From Fibrobacterota bacterium (GTDB lineage: Bacteria > Fibrobacterota > Fibrobacteria > UBA11236), in assembly GCA_028287465.1 (NCBI GenBank), contig JAQBPO010000022.1:1-64000 (forward strand): a stretch of 64,000 nucleotides of DNA, written 5' to 3'. Below are positions 23,304 through 32,398 of this stretch, piece by piece (the stretch's first letter is position 1; each line of letters begins with the position of its first letter). The notes under the pieces were generated by a model. It was not told the origin of the DNA. It saw nothing but the letters and a program-made list of their open reading frames with translations, and did not search any database. The translations under genes and the position numbers were made by a program.

Positions 23304-23858
23304 ATGGCGCCGCCGAGGAACCGCATCGATATGGGCATCCAGAAAGACAAACTGAGCGAAGCGCAGAAGCAGGAGATCGAACGCCTGCGCCAGTTCGTGG
23401 CCCGCAACCGCTTGGACGCCCGCATGAACGGGACCAAGTGGCGCGCCGCCATCGATACGGTGATGGCCCTCGAGGGTTACAACCCCTCCTTCCGCGTCAA
23501 GGCGGTCACCGATGCGGTCGAACCTCCGCCGGGCCAATGGAACGGGGCCTTTCCCGAGGCCATCCCGTTGTACAATTCCATCGAATGGCTGGAGCTGAAT
23601 CCCTTCGCGGAGGTTCCTTACGGCGCGGCGGGATCCTCACGACCTCCAGGAGCGGCAGGGGCCGCAGCTACCACAGGGGCCGCCGAGGCGGCGGGTTCGG
23701 TCGCGGGCTTCGGCAAGGACCATAAAGGAAAACCGAAAAGGCCGGATTTCCGCGAGGCCCTGAAAGGCGCCCTTTCCGCGGCGGGCATCCCCATCGAGGA
23801 GACCCCCACCGGGATCCGCATCATCGGGTATTCCCGGAGCGGCGCCGGGCGGAAATGA
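23304..23858 (+). CDS. Hypothetical protein, DUF6678-like N-terminal region
   Basis: 184 aa. The segment RMNGTKWRAAIDTVMALEGY...FRVKAV and the later NSIEWLEL resemble the DUF6678 family (MNxTKWRxLxxAL, IEWLEI). A low-complexity Ala/Gly linker (residues about 110-135) separates it from a C-terminal piece ALSAAGIPIEETPTGIRIIG. ATG 23304 follows AAGG; ATG 23331 is an alternative. Function unknown. Confidence 0.6.
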   Translation: MAPPRNRIDMGIQKDKLSEAQKQEIERLRQFVARNRLDARMNGTKWRAAIDTVMALEGYNPSFRVKAVTDAVEPPPGQWNGAFPEAIPLYNSIEWLELNPFAEVPYGAAGSSRPPGAAGAAATTGAAEAAGSVAGFGKDHKGKPKRPDFREALKGALSAAGIPIEETPTGIRIIGYSRSGAGRK

Positions 23859-23904
23859 AAACCGCCCCGGCAGGCATGCCGAGGGGAATGCTATTTTCGG
23901 TACC

Positions 23905-24336
23905 ATGAAAACCCTGAAATGGATCCTCATCGTCTATCTGGCCGGATGGTTCTGCGTCTGGGCCTTGTCCAAAGCCATGGGCAGGGAACGGCTCCCCATC
24001 CCCGGCGTCACCCGTAAGACGAGCGAACTCGACTTCCGCCCGCTCTCCTCCTCGGAGGCCCTGGTCGCGCGCACGGCCAAGGTGCGGTACAACCTGATCG
24101 TATCGGCCGAGTTCCCCTGGTTCCTGCCCAAGAGCCATTCCGTCCGTTGCGGTTACGACAATATCGCGGACAACCGCGGGCTGCGCGTCTCCAGGGAAGG
24201 CGAATCGGATCTGCGCGTCTCCTGCCAGGGTCCCGGACGGGCGAGCCTCGCCTGCGCCGATTCCCGCTGGGTCATCACCTGCGACGGGAACGGGGAAATG
24301 CGGATGCGGGAGGAAGCCCCGGCAGGGGCCAGGTAA
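23905..24336 (+). CDS. Hypothetical membrane-anchored protein
   Basis: 143 aa. The N-terminal helix (LKWILIVYLAGWFCVWAL) serves as signal anchor. The rest is a periplasmic domain with four cysteines (RCGYDN, SCQGPG, LACADS, ITCDGN) that could form two disulfides. A TATTTT box 7 bp before ATG 23905 suggests a very short leader. No domain is recognised. Confidence 0.6.
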   Translation: MKTLKWILIVYLAGWFCVWALSKAMGRERLPIPGVTRKTSELDFRPLSSSEALVARTAKVRYNLIVSAEFPWFLPKSHSVRCGYDNIADNRGLRVSREGESDLRVSCQGPGRASLACADSRWVITCDGNGEMRMREEAPAGAR

Positions 24337-24351
24337 CCCGCAGGATCCCTT

Positions 24352-24389
24352 CCGCCCGCTTCGGGCGGCGTTCCGCCCGCTTCGGGCGG
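24352..24389. repeat. Tandem hairpins, 21 bp period
   Basis: CCGCCCGCTTCGGGCGG occurs twice in tandem (24352-24368 and 24373-24389). Each copy folds as a perfect 7 bp stem with a 3 nt loop. No T-run follows, so it is not a classical terminator. It could block exonucleases at the end of the upstream transcript or be a small palindromic repeat element. Confidence 0.6.
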
Positions 24390-24480
24390 CGGGCGCCGAT
24401 CGGTATTTTGGAAGTTTGCCCTGCTTCATTTTCTGAAGCAGCGGGTTAAATTCCTCCCGCGTAATATCGACCCGTTTCCA

Positions 24481-24539
24481 TGTTATAATCGGGGGGAAAG
24501 CCCGATAGTTTTTGGGCTTTCGGCGCGACTTCCGTCGCG
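24481..24539 (+). promoter_or_regulatory. Extended -10 promoter and structured 5' leader
   Basis: TGTTATAAT (24481-24489) is an extended -10 element. The predicted leader of about 90 nt then carries two perfect stem-loops: GAAAGCCC/GGGCTTTC (24496-24521) and CGCGAC/GTCGCG (24524-24539). The start codon follows at 24587. The hairpins may stabilise the mRNA or respond to a signal; I do not recognise a known riboswitch. Confidence 0.5.
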
Positions 24540-24586
24540 ATCAAGCTTATCTTTCCAATGGTTCGATACTTGTCGGTGGGGGAAAA

Positions 24587-26368
24587 ATGTCCTTTTCATA
24601 TCCGCGATCCGTCGCGTGCGCATCCTTGGCATCCATTCTGATCCTGTCCGCGTCCTTGAGCGCGCAATCGCCCGGCGATCGCGATCATCTCAAGGCCGTC
24701 CATCCGGGCTATACGCTTTCCAGCGTCATGCCCCCGGGCCTTAATCCCGGGGTCTCGGGAATGGATTTCCTCGCGGACGGACGGCTGGTGATCTCCACCT
24801 GGGGCGGGGACCACAAGATCCTGGTGCCGCCGTCCCAGAAGGGCGAGGTATACGTCCTCTCGAACGTGGGGCAGGATGATTCGACCAAGATGACCTATAA
24901 GAAGCTCATAGGCGGCCTGCAGGAACCCCTCGGGCTCAAGGTGATCAACGACACCATCTATCTCGCCGAGCGGCAGGCCCTTTCCGCGCTCACGGACAAG
25001 AACGGCAATGGCGTGGTGGATACGGGCGCCGCCGCGGGCGAATACCGCAAGCTGGCGTCCTATGCCACCGGCGGGCAGCGGCATGAATTCTTCTTCGGCC
25101 TGGTCTACAAGGACGGGTTCTTCTACGGCGCCCATTCCCTGTCCCTGGCCAACGGCGGCACCGCCGCCTTGCCCCAGCCCAACCCCAACCGCGGCACCTA
25201 CGTCAAGATCGAGAAGGCCACGGGCAAGACCGAGTTCATCGCCGGCGGCAATCGCGAACCTTTCGGCTTCGTCATGAATCCGGCCGGGGAGATCTTCTCC
25301 ACCGAGGTGCAAGGCACCTGGAACCCCGCCTGCGCCTTTACCCAGGTCCGCGCCGGCCGCTTCTACGGACATCCGCAGATCGGCCAGGATCCTCCCAATG
25401 TCTGGGACACCAAGCCCTATAACGCGCCCGCCGTGCTGCTTCCGGAAACGGAAATCGCGAACGCGCCGGGCGAGCCCGTCTACGTGGACAAGGGCCAGTT
25501 CCAGGGGCAGTACCTTTACGGGGACGTGACCTATGGCGGCATCCAGCGCATCTACCTGGAGAAGATCGGCCAGGACTACCAGGGCGGCGTGGTGCGCTTC
25601 TCCGCGGGATTCATGGGCGGGGTGAGCCGGCTCAAGTTCGCGCCCAACGGGGATCTGATCGTGGGCCAGATCGGCGACGCGGACGGCAACTGGAACGAGC
25701 CCGGCCGCAAGCTTTACGGCCTGCAGAAGCTCAAGGCCAACGGCAAGACCGCCTTCGAGATGAACACCGTGCGGTCCCGCCCCCAGGGCATGGAAATAGA
25801 ATTCACCGAACCCGTGGCCCTGGACGCGGACCAGATAGCCAAGTACGAGGTGAAGAGCTGGACCTATACCCGCACGGCTACCTATGGCGGGCCGGCGATC
25901 AATAAGAAGACCCTGACGGTGACCAAGGTGCAGGTGGACGCCTCCCGCAAGAAGGTCTACCTGGAGGTGAACGGCCTGACCGCCGGGTACCTGGTCTATA
26001 TCCGCCTGGTGGGCCTGAAGTCCGCTACGGGAGGCGCTCCCTGGTCCACCGAGACCTGGTATACCCTGAATGCCTTCGGCTCGGGCGAACCCTTCGATCC
26101 ATCCGTATCGGTTTCCCCGGTCCCCGGACGATTGGCTTCCAATGCCTTCGCCATCAGCCGCGTGGGCGGCCGGGTGGGCTTCCGCGTCGAAACCAAGGAG
26201 GCATATGTCCTGCGGGTGACCGATGCGCGGGGCGCCTTGGTTACGGAACTCCGCGGCAAGGAATCCGGCAATCGCCTACTGCCCTTGGGCAGCCTGGCTC
26301 CCGGCTTGTACGTGGCCACCTTGGTATCCGGGGGATCCAGCCTGGCCAAGTCCTTCGCGAGCTTCTGA
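24587..26368 (+). CDS. Secreted beta-propeller (sorbosone dehydrogenase-like) protein with C-terminal sorting-type domain
   Basis: 593 aa from ATG 24587 after GGGGG. Signal peptide (SLASILILSASLSAQ) is followed by a six-bladed propeller of the glucose/sorbosone dehydrogenase type: GMDFLADGRLVISTWGG, LGLKVINDTIYLAERQALS, GFVMNPAGEIFSTEVQG, LKFAPNGDLIVGQIGDADG. A beta-sandwich (residues about 390-510) follows. The last 80 residues (VLRVTDARGALVTEL, SLAPGLYVATLVSGG) resemble type IX secretion C-terminal sorting domains. Enzymatic activity is not certain since PQQ ligands cannot be confirmed by eye. Confidence 0.75.
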   Translation: MSFSYPRSVACASLASILILSASLSAQSPGDRDHLKAVHPGYTLSSVMPPGLNPGVSGMDFLADGRLVISTWGGDHKILVPPSQKGEVYVLSNVGQDDSTKMTYKKLIGGLQEPLGLKVINDTIYLAERQALSALTDKNGNGVVDTGAAAGEYRKLASYATGGQRHEFFFGLVYKDGFFYGAHSLSLANGGTAALPQPNPNRGTYVKIEKATGKTEFIAGGNREPFGFVMNPAGEIFSTEVQGTWNPACAFTQVRAGRFYGHPQIGQDPPNVWDTKPYNAPAVLLPETEIANAPGEPVYVDKGQFQGQYLYGDVTYGGIQRIYLEKIGQDYQGGVVRFSAGFMGGVSRLKFAPNGDLIVGQIGDADGNWNEPGRKLYGLQKLKANGKTAFEMNTVRSRPQGMEIEFTEPVALDADQIAKYEVKSWTYTRTATYGGPAINKKTLTVTKVQVDASRKKVYLEVNGLTAGYLVYIRLVGLKSATGGAPWSTETWYTLNAFGSGEPFDPSVSVSPVPGRLASNAFAISRVGGRVGFRVETKEAYVLRVTDARGALVTELRGKESGNRLLPLGSLAPGLYVATLVSGGSSLAKSFASF

Positions 26369-26377
26369 ACCCGCCAC

Positions 26378-26400
26378 GCCGGCCGGACCGTAAGGCCGGC
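26378..26400. terminator. GC hairpin between convergent genes
   Basis: GCCGGCC (26378-26384) and GGCCGGC (26394-26400) form a perfect 7 bp stem with a 9 nt loop, just after the stop codon of the propeller gene. No T-run is seen. It may work as a weak bidirectional terminator in the 115 bp gap between converging genes. Confidence 0.3.
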
Positions 26401-26483
26401 TTCGGATGCGCCGGAGCGGCTTCGCCGGCCGGCTTACCGCCATCGGAGCGCCTTGCTCGCTCCCTATCTTCCCAGCGCCCGTC

Positions 26484-27653
26484 TCAACGCCCGGAACGCG
26501 GCAGGGAACGGCTCTTACCCAAGGCATCGAACCTGAACGGGGAACCCGCGGCCTGGCCCGGGAACAGCAGGCCGTAAGCGGGGCTCCAGGTAAAGGCCTT
26601 GCGCGCGGAAGCCTGCGCACGGGAGCGGGGACGCAACGCCACGGGCGGTTCCGAGAGAACGGCCTTGAGGCCGACGTCGATGTATTGACCGCCGTCGGTC
26701 TGATGGCAATACACGGCGATGACGTTCTCCCCGGGATGGATGGCGTCCTTGGCGACCGCGCTGATGTCCACGTCCGTATAATCGGTCGTATAGCCGACCA
26801 CCTGCAGTACGGTCACGCCGTTGATCGCCACCACCGCGTTCTCATCATGGTGGATGCTCAGGTAATAGTGCTGGTAGGGGAGCGCGTCCACGTTGAAGGT
26901 CTTGCGCAGCCAGATGTCGCCGGTGCTCCACATGGTGCCGACCACGCCGCCGGGGGTCTCGAGGGCCCCGAAGCCCGCGGTTCCCGAAGGCCATGAATCG
27001 TCGTTGAATCCCGCGGTCACCCAATTGGAGGTGCCGGGCTCCTCGGTGGTGAACTTCCACTCTTCCGATTTGTCCCGCGCATCCGCGACCAGGACGGTGG
27101 CCGATCCGGAGATGACGGATTCCACGCCCACGTCGATGAACTGCCCGCCTTCGGTCTGGTGGCAATGGACGGCGATGAGGTTGTCCCCGGTCACGAAGGC
27201 GTTGCGCGCCTCAAGGTCCAGGACGGAGGAGTAGTAATCCCTGCTGTAGCCCGTATCCTGCAGGACCAGGGTTCCGTTGACGTAGATTTCCACCGCCTCG
27301 TCGTGGTGGACGATGAGCCCCAGGCCGTCCAGGGTCGCGATATCCGGGAGGGTGACCACCTTGCGGATCCAGATGTCGGAGGTGGTCCACTCGGTTCCCA
27401 CCACCGCGGAGGGCGTGATGCGGGAGCCGAAGCCGCCGGGGCCGGATTCCCAATCGCCGTCCAGGAAGTCCGAGGTCTGCCAATCCAGGCCCGGGTCCAC
27501 CGTGGTGTATTTCCAGATCGTCTGTTGCGTTACGGCGGTGGGGACAACGGTGTTCTTGAAGGCCTGCTGGGCCCGGACGGAGGCCGTCGCGCCCAAGGCG
27601 AAAAGGGCCATGGCCGCCAGGCCGATGCTACGCTGCGAAATGCGATACGTCAT
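26484..27653 (-). CDS. Secreted protein with two tandem jelly-roll domains
   Basis: 390 aa from ATG 27653, preceded by AGGGGGG. Signal peptide (GLAAMALFALGATASVRAQ). Two homologous domains of about 150 residues follow, each with WKYTT or WKFTT, a SDIWIRK or GDIWLRK strand, HHDEAVEIYVNG or HHDENAVVAING, and AVHCHQTEGGQFIDVG or AVYCHQTDGGQYIDVG. These are galactose-binding-like domains of the sort found next to glycoside hydrolases. No catalytic domain is present. The basic Ser/Arg-rich tail could anchor or be processed. The 337 bp upstream gap (27654-27990) shows only a small GCCCC/GGGGC hairpin at 27721-27736. Confidence 0.75.
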   Translation of the reverse strand: MTYRISQRSIGLAAMALFALGATASVRAQQAFKNTVVPTAVTQQTIWKYTTVDPGLDWQTSDFLDGDWESGPGGFGSRITPSAVVGTEWTTSDIWIRKVVTLPDIATLDGLGLIVHHDEAVEIYVNGTLVLQDTGYSRDYYSSVLDLEARNAFVTGDNLIAVHCHQTEGGQFIDVGVESVISGSATVLVADARDKSEEWKFTTEEPGTSNWVTAGFNDDSWPSGTAGFGALETPGGVVGTMWSTGDIWLRKTFNVDALPYQHYYLSIHHDENAVVAINGVTVLQVVGYTTDYTDVDISAVAKDAIHPGENVIAVYCHQTDGGQYIDVGLKAVLSEPPVALRPRSRAQASARKAFTWSPAYGLLFPGQAAGSPFRFDALGKSRSLPRSGR

Positions 27654-27990
27654 GTAAATCCCCCTGTAATGCATAAGCGTACGCCCTATGGGCGCCGCGA
27701 TCCACTCCCAATCTAGCCCTGCCCCCTGAAAGGGGCTAGGAAAATGCCGTTTCCGATGATGCGAAAACCGACATGGGGACGCGTCCAGGATCCGGGCAAC
27801 CGTCCACGCCATGGTCAATACCCGCTTTACGATACGCCCCGGAAGCATGGGCGGGATCCCGTTTCCGCAAGGCAAAAGCCGACGGCCAGGGGGAAACCGC
27901 TTCCGCAAAATCCGGCAACGCTTTTGCTTTACCCCCGATGGAAGGCCATCGCGATCGAACCGGTCCGGGCCCGCGCATGAAAGGCGAACC

Positions 27991-28506
27991 ATGAATTCCC
28001 CAAACCACTCCCACGGCAAATCCCTCCTGCTCCTCTCCGGTCTGCTCTACCTGGCGGGTTGCGCCGCCCTGTTCCCGCCCAACTACCGGCCGTATTCCGA
28101 CCAGGTCGGGTTCTCGGACGTCCAGGTGGCCAGGAACACGTGGGAGGTGAGTTACGTGGGCCCGGCGGATTTCACGGAGATCCAGGCCAAGAAGATGGCC
28201 CTCCTCCGCGCCGCGGAATTGACGCGCATCGCCGGGGCGCGCTGGTTCCGCATCGTATCGGAGGATACCCATTCCCGCAAGACCCGCCTCACCTCCCGGG
28301 AGGTCACCAGCAAGCCCGTCAAGGATACGGCGTTCGCGCGCGAGGACGCCCCCAAGGTGGTCCATGAGACGACCACCAGCCAGGACGCCTGGATCCCGAT
28401 GGTCACCTTGGTGATTGCGGTGGAGAAGGCCGAATCGGCCGAGACCCTGGACGCGGAGGTCCTGGTCCGCGACGGCAAGGCAAGCGGCCTGTTGCCCAAG
28501 GGCTAG
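27991..28506 (+). CDS. CC0125/CC1285-type lipoprotein
   Basis: 171 aa. Lipobox YLAGC. The mature domain starts FPPNYRPYSDQVGFSDVQVA and continues NTWEVSYVGPADFTEIQAKK, MALLRAAELTRIAGARWFRI. That is the signature of the CC0125/CC1285 family of outer-membrane lipoproteins, in which LLRAAELTxxxGxxxF is conserved. Function unknown. It is convergent with the TatD-type hydrolase gene. Confidence 0.75.
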   Translation: MNSPNHSHGKSLLLLSGLLYLAGCAALFPPNYRPYSDQVGFSDVQVARNTWEVSYVGPADFTEIQAKKMALLRAAELTRIAGARWFRIVSEDTHSRKTRLTSREVTSKPVKDTAFAREDAPKVVHETTTSQDAWIPMVTLVIAVEKAESAETLDAEVLVRDGKASGLLPKG

Positions 28507-28569
28507 CCGTTGGGAAAGGATGGAAGGAAGGCTAAGGTCCGCAGGGACCCGGGGCCCGCAGCCCGGAGG

Positions 28570-29496
28570 CTATACGATGAGGCGGGAGTCCTCCGGGGCC
28601 TCGGGGCCTCCGCCGCGCAGGAGGCTGTTGCCTTCGAACTCGCGCTTGGGATCGATGACGGCCGCGTCCAGCCAGTCCGATTCCTTCATCTGGCCGCTCT
28701 GGCCGTAGGCCAGAAGGGCGTTGCCGTAGCACATGGCGTCCACGGCGGCCTCGGAAATGCCGCTCGTGATCATCAGGTTCGCGGTCTTGGGAACCGCCAG
28801 GGCGTCGCTGTTGCCCCAGTCCGCGCTGGAGTCCACGATCACGCGGTCGGATCCGTAGCGCTTGGCGATGTCGACCATCCTCTGATTGCCCATCTTGGTC
28901 TTGGGATAGATGGTGAAGGCGGCCCAGAAGCCGCGGTCCAGCACCTCCTTGCAGGTCTCCTCGTTGTTGTGATCGATGACGACCTTGGAGGGGGGGATGC
29001 CGTGTTCCATGCACACGTCCATGCTGCGGGAGGTGCCCACCTTCTTGTTGCGGTGCGGCGTATGGATCATGACGGGAAGGTCCATCTCCTTGGCCAGTTC
29101 CAGCTGGATGCGGAAGAACTTCTCCTCCGCCTTGGTCATCTCGTCGTACCCTATCTCGCCGATGGCCACCACGCCTTCCTTGCCCGCGAACCGCGGGAGG
29201 AGTTCGATGACCTCTTCCGCCAGGGCCTCGTTGTTGGCCTCCTTGGAGTTGAGGCCGATGGTGCAATAGTGCTTGATGCCGAATTGGGAGGCGCGGAAAC
29301 GCTCGAAGCCCACCAGGCATGAGAAGTAGTCCTTGAAGGTGCCGATCTCGGTCCTGGGCTGGCCGGTCCAGAAGGCCGGTTCTATCACCGCCACCACGCC
29401 GGCGTTCGCCATGGCCTGGTAGTCATCGGTCGTGCGCGAGACCATGTGGATGTGCGGATCGATGAGGCGGCGCTTGCGGAGGGGTGTTTCGGCCAT
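28570..29496 (-). CDS. TatD-like metal-dependent hydrolase, ebo-associated
   Basis: 308 aa from ATG 29496, one base after the eboA stop codon. Amidohydrolase-fold ligands are visible: DPHIHM, GEIGYDE, MIHTPH, VIDHNNEE and VDSSADWG. A longer start at 29526 would overlap eboA and is less likely. TatD-type hydrolases next to EboA occur in several phyla. The role is presumably in the metabolite-trafficking or processing pathway of the ebo locus. Nuclease activity should not be assumed. Confidence 0.8.
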   Translation of the reverse strand: MAETPLRKRRLIDPHIHMVSRTTDDYQAMANAGVVAVIEPAFWTGQPRTEIGTFKDYFSCLVGFERFRASQFGIKHYCTIGLNSKEANNEALAEEVIELLPRFAGKEGVVAIGEIGYDEMTKAEEKFFRIQLELAKEMDLPVMIHTPHRNKKVGTSRSMDVCMEHGIPPSKVVIDHNNEETCKEVLDRGFWAAFTIYPKTKMGNQRMVDIAKRYGSDRVIVDSSADWGNSDALAVPKTANLMITSGISEAAVDAMCYGNALLAYGQSGQMKESDWLDAAVIDPKREFEGNSLLRGGGPEAPEDSRLIV

Positions 29497-29497
29497 G

Positions 29498-30343
29498 TCA
29501 GAGGTTCTCCCAGGTGAGGCTTCCATCGCGCGCGGCGGCCGCGAGGGCGGGGTCCGCCTCCAGGATCGTCGCCGCCCGCGGATCGGGGCATGATTTCAGG
29601 GCCAGGGCGGCGGCGCGCTTTTCCGTGGGCGCGGCGGAGCCGAGGAGTTTCTTCAGGTCTTCGAGCGCGCGCTCGTCCGCGCAGGGACCGACGCAACGCC
29701 AAAGCTGGGGGCTGAACGCGCGGCCCGCGGCCCAGCGTTCATGGGCCAGATCCGCGAGCATGCGCGCGAGGGGCGGGTTGACGCGCCGATCCAGGCCTTC
29801 GATCTCATGCATCGGGGAATCGACGAAGAAGGTCTTCACCACCATCTGGTTCCAGCCCACGTTGTCGAAATGGAGGGCGGGATAGGGATTGCGCAAGGTG
29901 ATGGCCTCGAAGACCGCCTTTATGTTGCTGCGGATGGCTTCGCGCGCCCACGGCATCTGGCCTTCCGGATTCGCCAGGACGGCCAGGGACTTTTGCAGGG
30001 CCACGGCCTCCCCGACGTCGGCGGTTTGCCATAGGCGCCCGAGGGTCGCGGCCGACCCGGGACCGGGCGGCAGGCTCGTCAGGAGGAAGGCCCGGGCGGC
30101 TTGATCGCAGGTCCAGTCCGAGGGGTTCCAACCGGGAACTTCCGAGCCGGCGGCCTTGAGGGCGGCGCTCTCCAGATTCAACGGGGCCTTTCCGGAGTAC
30201 CGGATGCAGGAACTGAACGTTGTGAAAACGGTTTTTTCCGGCGCGCCGGTCGCGATCAGGGCGGCTTTTTCCTCCAACCAGGCCAAAGCCTCGGGAGTCA
30301 AGCGCGCTTTCAACCAATCCAGAAGCAGGGTTTGGGCCGACAA
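29498..30343 (-). CDS. eboA: EboA-family protein
   Basis: 281 aa from TTG 30343, preceded by GGAAAGG. The EboA pattern is clear: WTCDQAARAFLLTSLP, ITLRNPYPALHFDNVGWNQM, VVKTFFVDSPMHEIEGLDRR, NPPLARMLADLAHERWAAGR and PQLWRCVGPCADERAL. HEAT-like helical protein. In cyanobacteria and other bacteria the ebo cluster is linked to moving isoprenoid or pigment precursors to the periplasm. Only eboA and the hydrolase are here; eboB to eboF are absent from the window. It is the first gene of the two-gene operon. Confidence 0.85.
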   Translation of the reverse strand: MSAQTLLLDWLKARLTPEALAWLEEKAALIATGAPEKTVFTTFSSCIRYSGKAPLNLESAALKAAGSEVPGWNPSDWTCDQAARAFLLTSLPPGPGSAATLGRLWQTADVGEAVALQKSLAVLANPEGQMPWAREAIRSNIKAVFEAITLRNPYPALHFDNVGWNQMVVKTFFVDSPMHEIEGLDRRVNPPLARMLADLAHERWAAGRAFSPQLWRCVGPCADERALEDLKKLLGSAAPTEKRAAALALKSCPDPRAATILEADPALAAAARDGSLTWENL

Positions 30344-30676
30344 GGGGGCCTTTCCATTAAAGTGGTTTAAAGATACTAATATGGCTTTTCCCTATTTTTC
30401 GGAAGCCAGGAATTTCTGCCAAATTGTCCCGATTCCGGGGATTCGGTGAATCTACAGGTGACATCGGTTGGGGAGGGCGATACAATTTCTGAAACGATCC
30501 GAAGGTGAAAATGACCTGATCCGGGCCGCGGGATGGAAAAGGGGAGGGACGCACGCCGGTACCAATCCCTCAAGGAGGGGGACCCCGGGACCGGTGGGCC
30601 AGGCGTGCGTTCCCAGGCTCTAAAGATGATTACGGCGGGTCCGATCCCGCCGGCAAAAGTTTTTCATAAATTTCAT

Positions 30677-30688
30677 TTTGCATGCAAA
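30677..30688. promoter_or_regulatory. Perfect 12 bp palindrome, candidate operator
   Basis: TTTGCATGCAAA sits in an AT-rich patch 24 bp before the preferred start codon of the downstream regulator, in a 369 bp intergenic region (30344-30712) otherwise without genes. Position and symmetry suggest autoregulation by the GntR/LacI-like protein. Confidence 0.45.
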
Positions 30689-30712
30689 GATACGGGTGGG
30701 TTGGAGGTCTTT

Positions 30713-32398
30713 TTGAGTAATCCCGGACGCAGCAGGGTTCTGGAGGAAACCGTCGAAGCCGTAAAGGCCTTGATCGCGGATCCCGCCTGGAAGGGCCGCG
30801 GGTATCTTCCCGGATTGCGCGACATGGCGCGCCTCGCGGGCTGCTCCCATTACACCATGTGGAAGGCCGTGAAGGTCCTGGAGGCCCAGGAACTCCTTGA
30901 AGTCCGGCCCGGCCGGCGCATCCGCATCCCCCGGCCCAATGAGGAATCCGAACAGGAACCGGAAAACGCGGAAGCCGATCCGTCCCAGGCCGGGGTGCAA
31001 TACAAATGGGAACGTCTCCGCCGGCAGATCGAAATGGACATCCTATCGGGCACCTTCCGCCCCGGGGAGAACCTGCCGACCTTGAAGGAATTGGGCGCGC
31101 GCTACGGCGCGAGCTTCCTGACCCTGAAAAAGGCCCTGCGCGCCCTGGAGGGCGGCGTCATCCTGCATGGCGGTCCCGGGGCCTACTCCGTAGCGTCGCT
31201 GCGGCCGCCGCCCCGCAGCACCTTGGTGTACCTGGCCTGGGGCGACGAGAACGGCCAGCTCAAGTTCGGCACCCCCTTCGACCACGAAATCATCGGCGCG
31301 CTCGGCAACGAATGCGCCCGCGCGGGCATCCGCCTGGAGAAGCTGCTTTATGTCCCGCAGGGGGACCGCCTGCTCTTCTGGCACGGGCGCAAATCGACGA
31401 CCACCCTTCCGGACTGGTGCCGCGAGGCCTTCGGGTTCCTGGTGCGCACGGTCTGCTCCCGGGACGTGGTGCAGGAACTGGTTCCCCGGCTGGCCTCCCT
31501 GGGAAAGCCGGTGGCGGTCCTGGATGAGATGGGCAGCCCGCATTTCCCCAAGTTGCACGGACGTTACCCGAACCTGGCCGTGTTCCGCCATACCATCAGC
31601 GGGACCCCCGCCCGGCAGATGGGCGCGTACCTGGCCGGGCTCGGCCATCGCGAGGTGGCCTTCATCTCGCCCTTCCATGATACGGTCTGGTCCGCCAACC
31701 GCCTCTCGAGCCTGCAGGAATGCTTCCGCGGCCTGGGACCGGGCTATCGCGTGCATCCCTATACCCTGAACCTGGGCTACCAGCTGCCTTTCGAAGAAGA
31801 GGACAGCAGCGCCGTGGATGCCATGTACCAGGCCCTGGAGAAGGCCAAGAAGGGTTGGAAAGAGGAGTTCCCGCCCTTGACGGGCATCATCGATAAGCTG
31901 CGGTCGCACATGCGTTCCGTGGTTTGGCGCGAATGGGTGCTGGAACAGCTGATGCCCACCCTGGAGGTGGCGCTGCGGCGCAAGGAGACCACGGCCTGGG
32001 TCTGCGCCGACGATGATACGGCCCTATTGTGTCTGGAGTTCCTGCGTCGGAAGGGCCTGCGGCCCCCGCGGGATCTGACCCTGGCCGGATTCGACGATAC
32101 GGGCGAAGGCGCGCGCGTGGACCTGACGTCCTACAACTTCGACTTCCCGAAATTCTTCCACGGGGTGGTGCTGCGCCTCCTGGATCCGCCTTCGCTCTCC
32201 CTGGCCCGGAGCAGGCAGCCCATCGAGATCGAAGGGCGCATCGTCGAGCGGGGATCCTCGGGTCCCCCTCCGGGAGGCAAGCCCCCGGCGCCCGCGACCG
32301 GGTTCGCGGCCCTTACAGGTGGCAGCCGGGCATCCCCCGCTTCGCCAGGTAACGCTGGTGATACTCCTCCGCCCGGTAGAAGGCGGAAGCGGGCGTAA
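30713..32398 (+). CDS. Two-wHTH GntR-like / LacI-type sensor transcriptional regulator
   Basis: 561 aa from TTG 30713, which has GGAGG at 30703-30707. ATG 30533 and 30626 lie in the regulatory region and are less likely. A first winged helix ([20 protein letters not shown]) and a second GntR-type wHTH ([40 protein letters not shown]) are followed by a periplasmic-binding-protein-like sensor, ending [20 protein letters not shown] and [20 protein letters not shown]. Tandem wHTHs are unusual. The Pro/Arg-rich last 30 residues are encoded over the antisense of msrA. Confidence 0.75.
   Translation: MSNPGRSRVLEETVEAVKALIADPAWKGRGYLPGLRDMARLAGCSHYTMWKAVKVLEAQELLEVRPGRRIRIPRPNEESEQEPENAEADPSQAGVQYKWERLRRQIEMDILSGTFRPGENLPTLKELGARYGASFLTLKKALRALEGGVILHGGPGAYSVASLRPPPRSTLVYLAWGDENGQLKFGTPFDHEIIGALGNECARAGIRLEKLLYVPQGDRLLFWHGRKSTTTLPDWCREAFGFLVRTVCSRDVVQELVPRLASLGKPVAVLDEMGSPHFPKLHGRYPNLAVFRHTISGTPARQMGAYLAGLGHREVAFISPFHDTVWSANRLSSLQECFRGLGPGYRVHPYTLNLGYQLPFEEEDSSAVDAMYQALEKAKKGWKEEFPPLTGIIDKLRSHMRSVVWREWVLEQLMPTLEVALRRKETTAWVCADDDTALLCLEFLRRKGLRPPRDLTLAGFDDTGEGARVDLTSYNFDFPKFFHGVVLRLLDPPSLSLARSRQPIEIEGRIVERGSSGPPPGGKPPAPATGFAALTGGSRASPASPGNAGDTPPPGRRRKRA

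Noticed and set aside
24481-24586. Cyclic-di-GMP riboswitch in the leader of the propeller gene
   Set aside because: Two hairpins are present, but the conserved core sequence of GEMM-type aptamers is missing.
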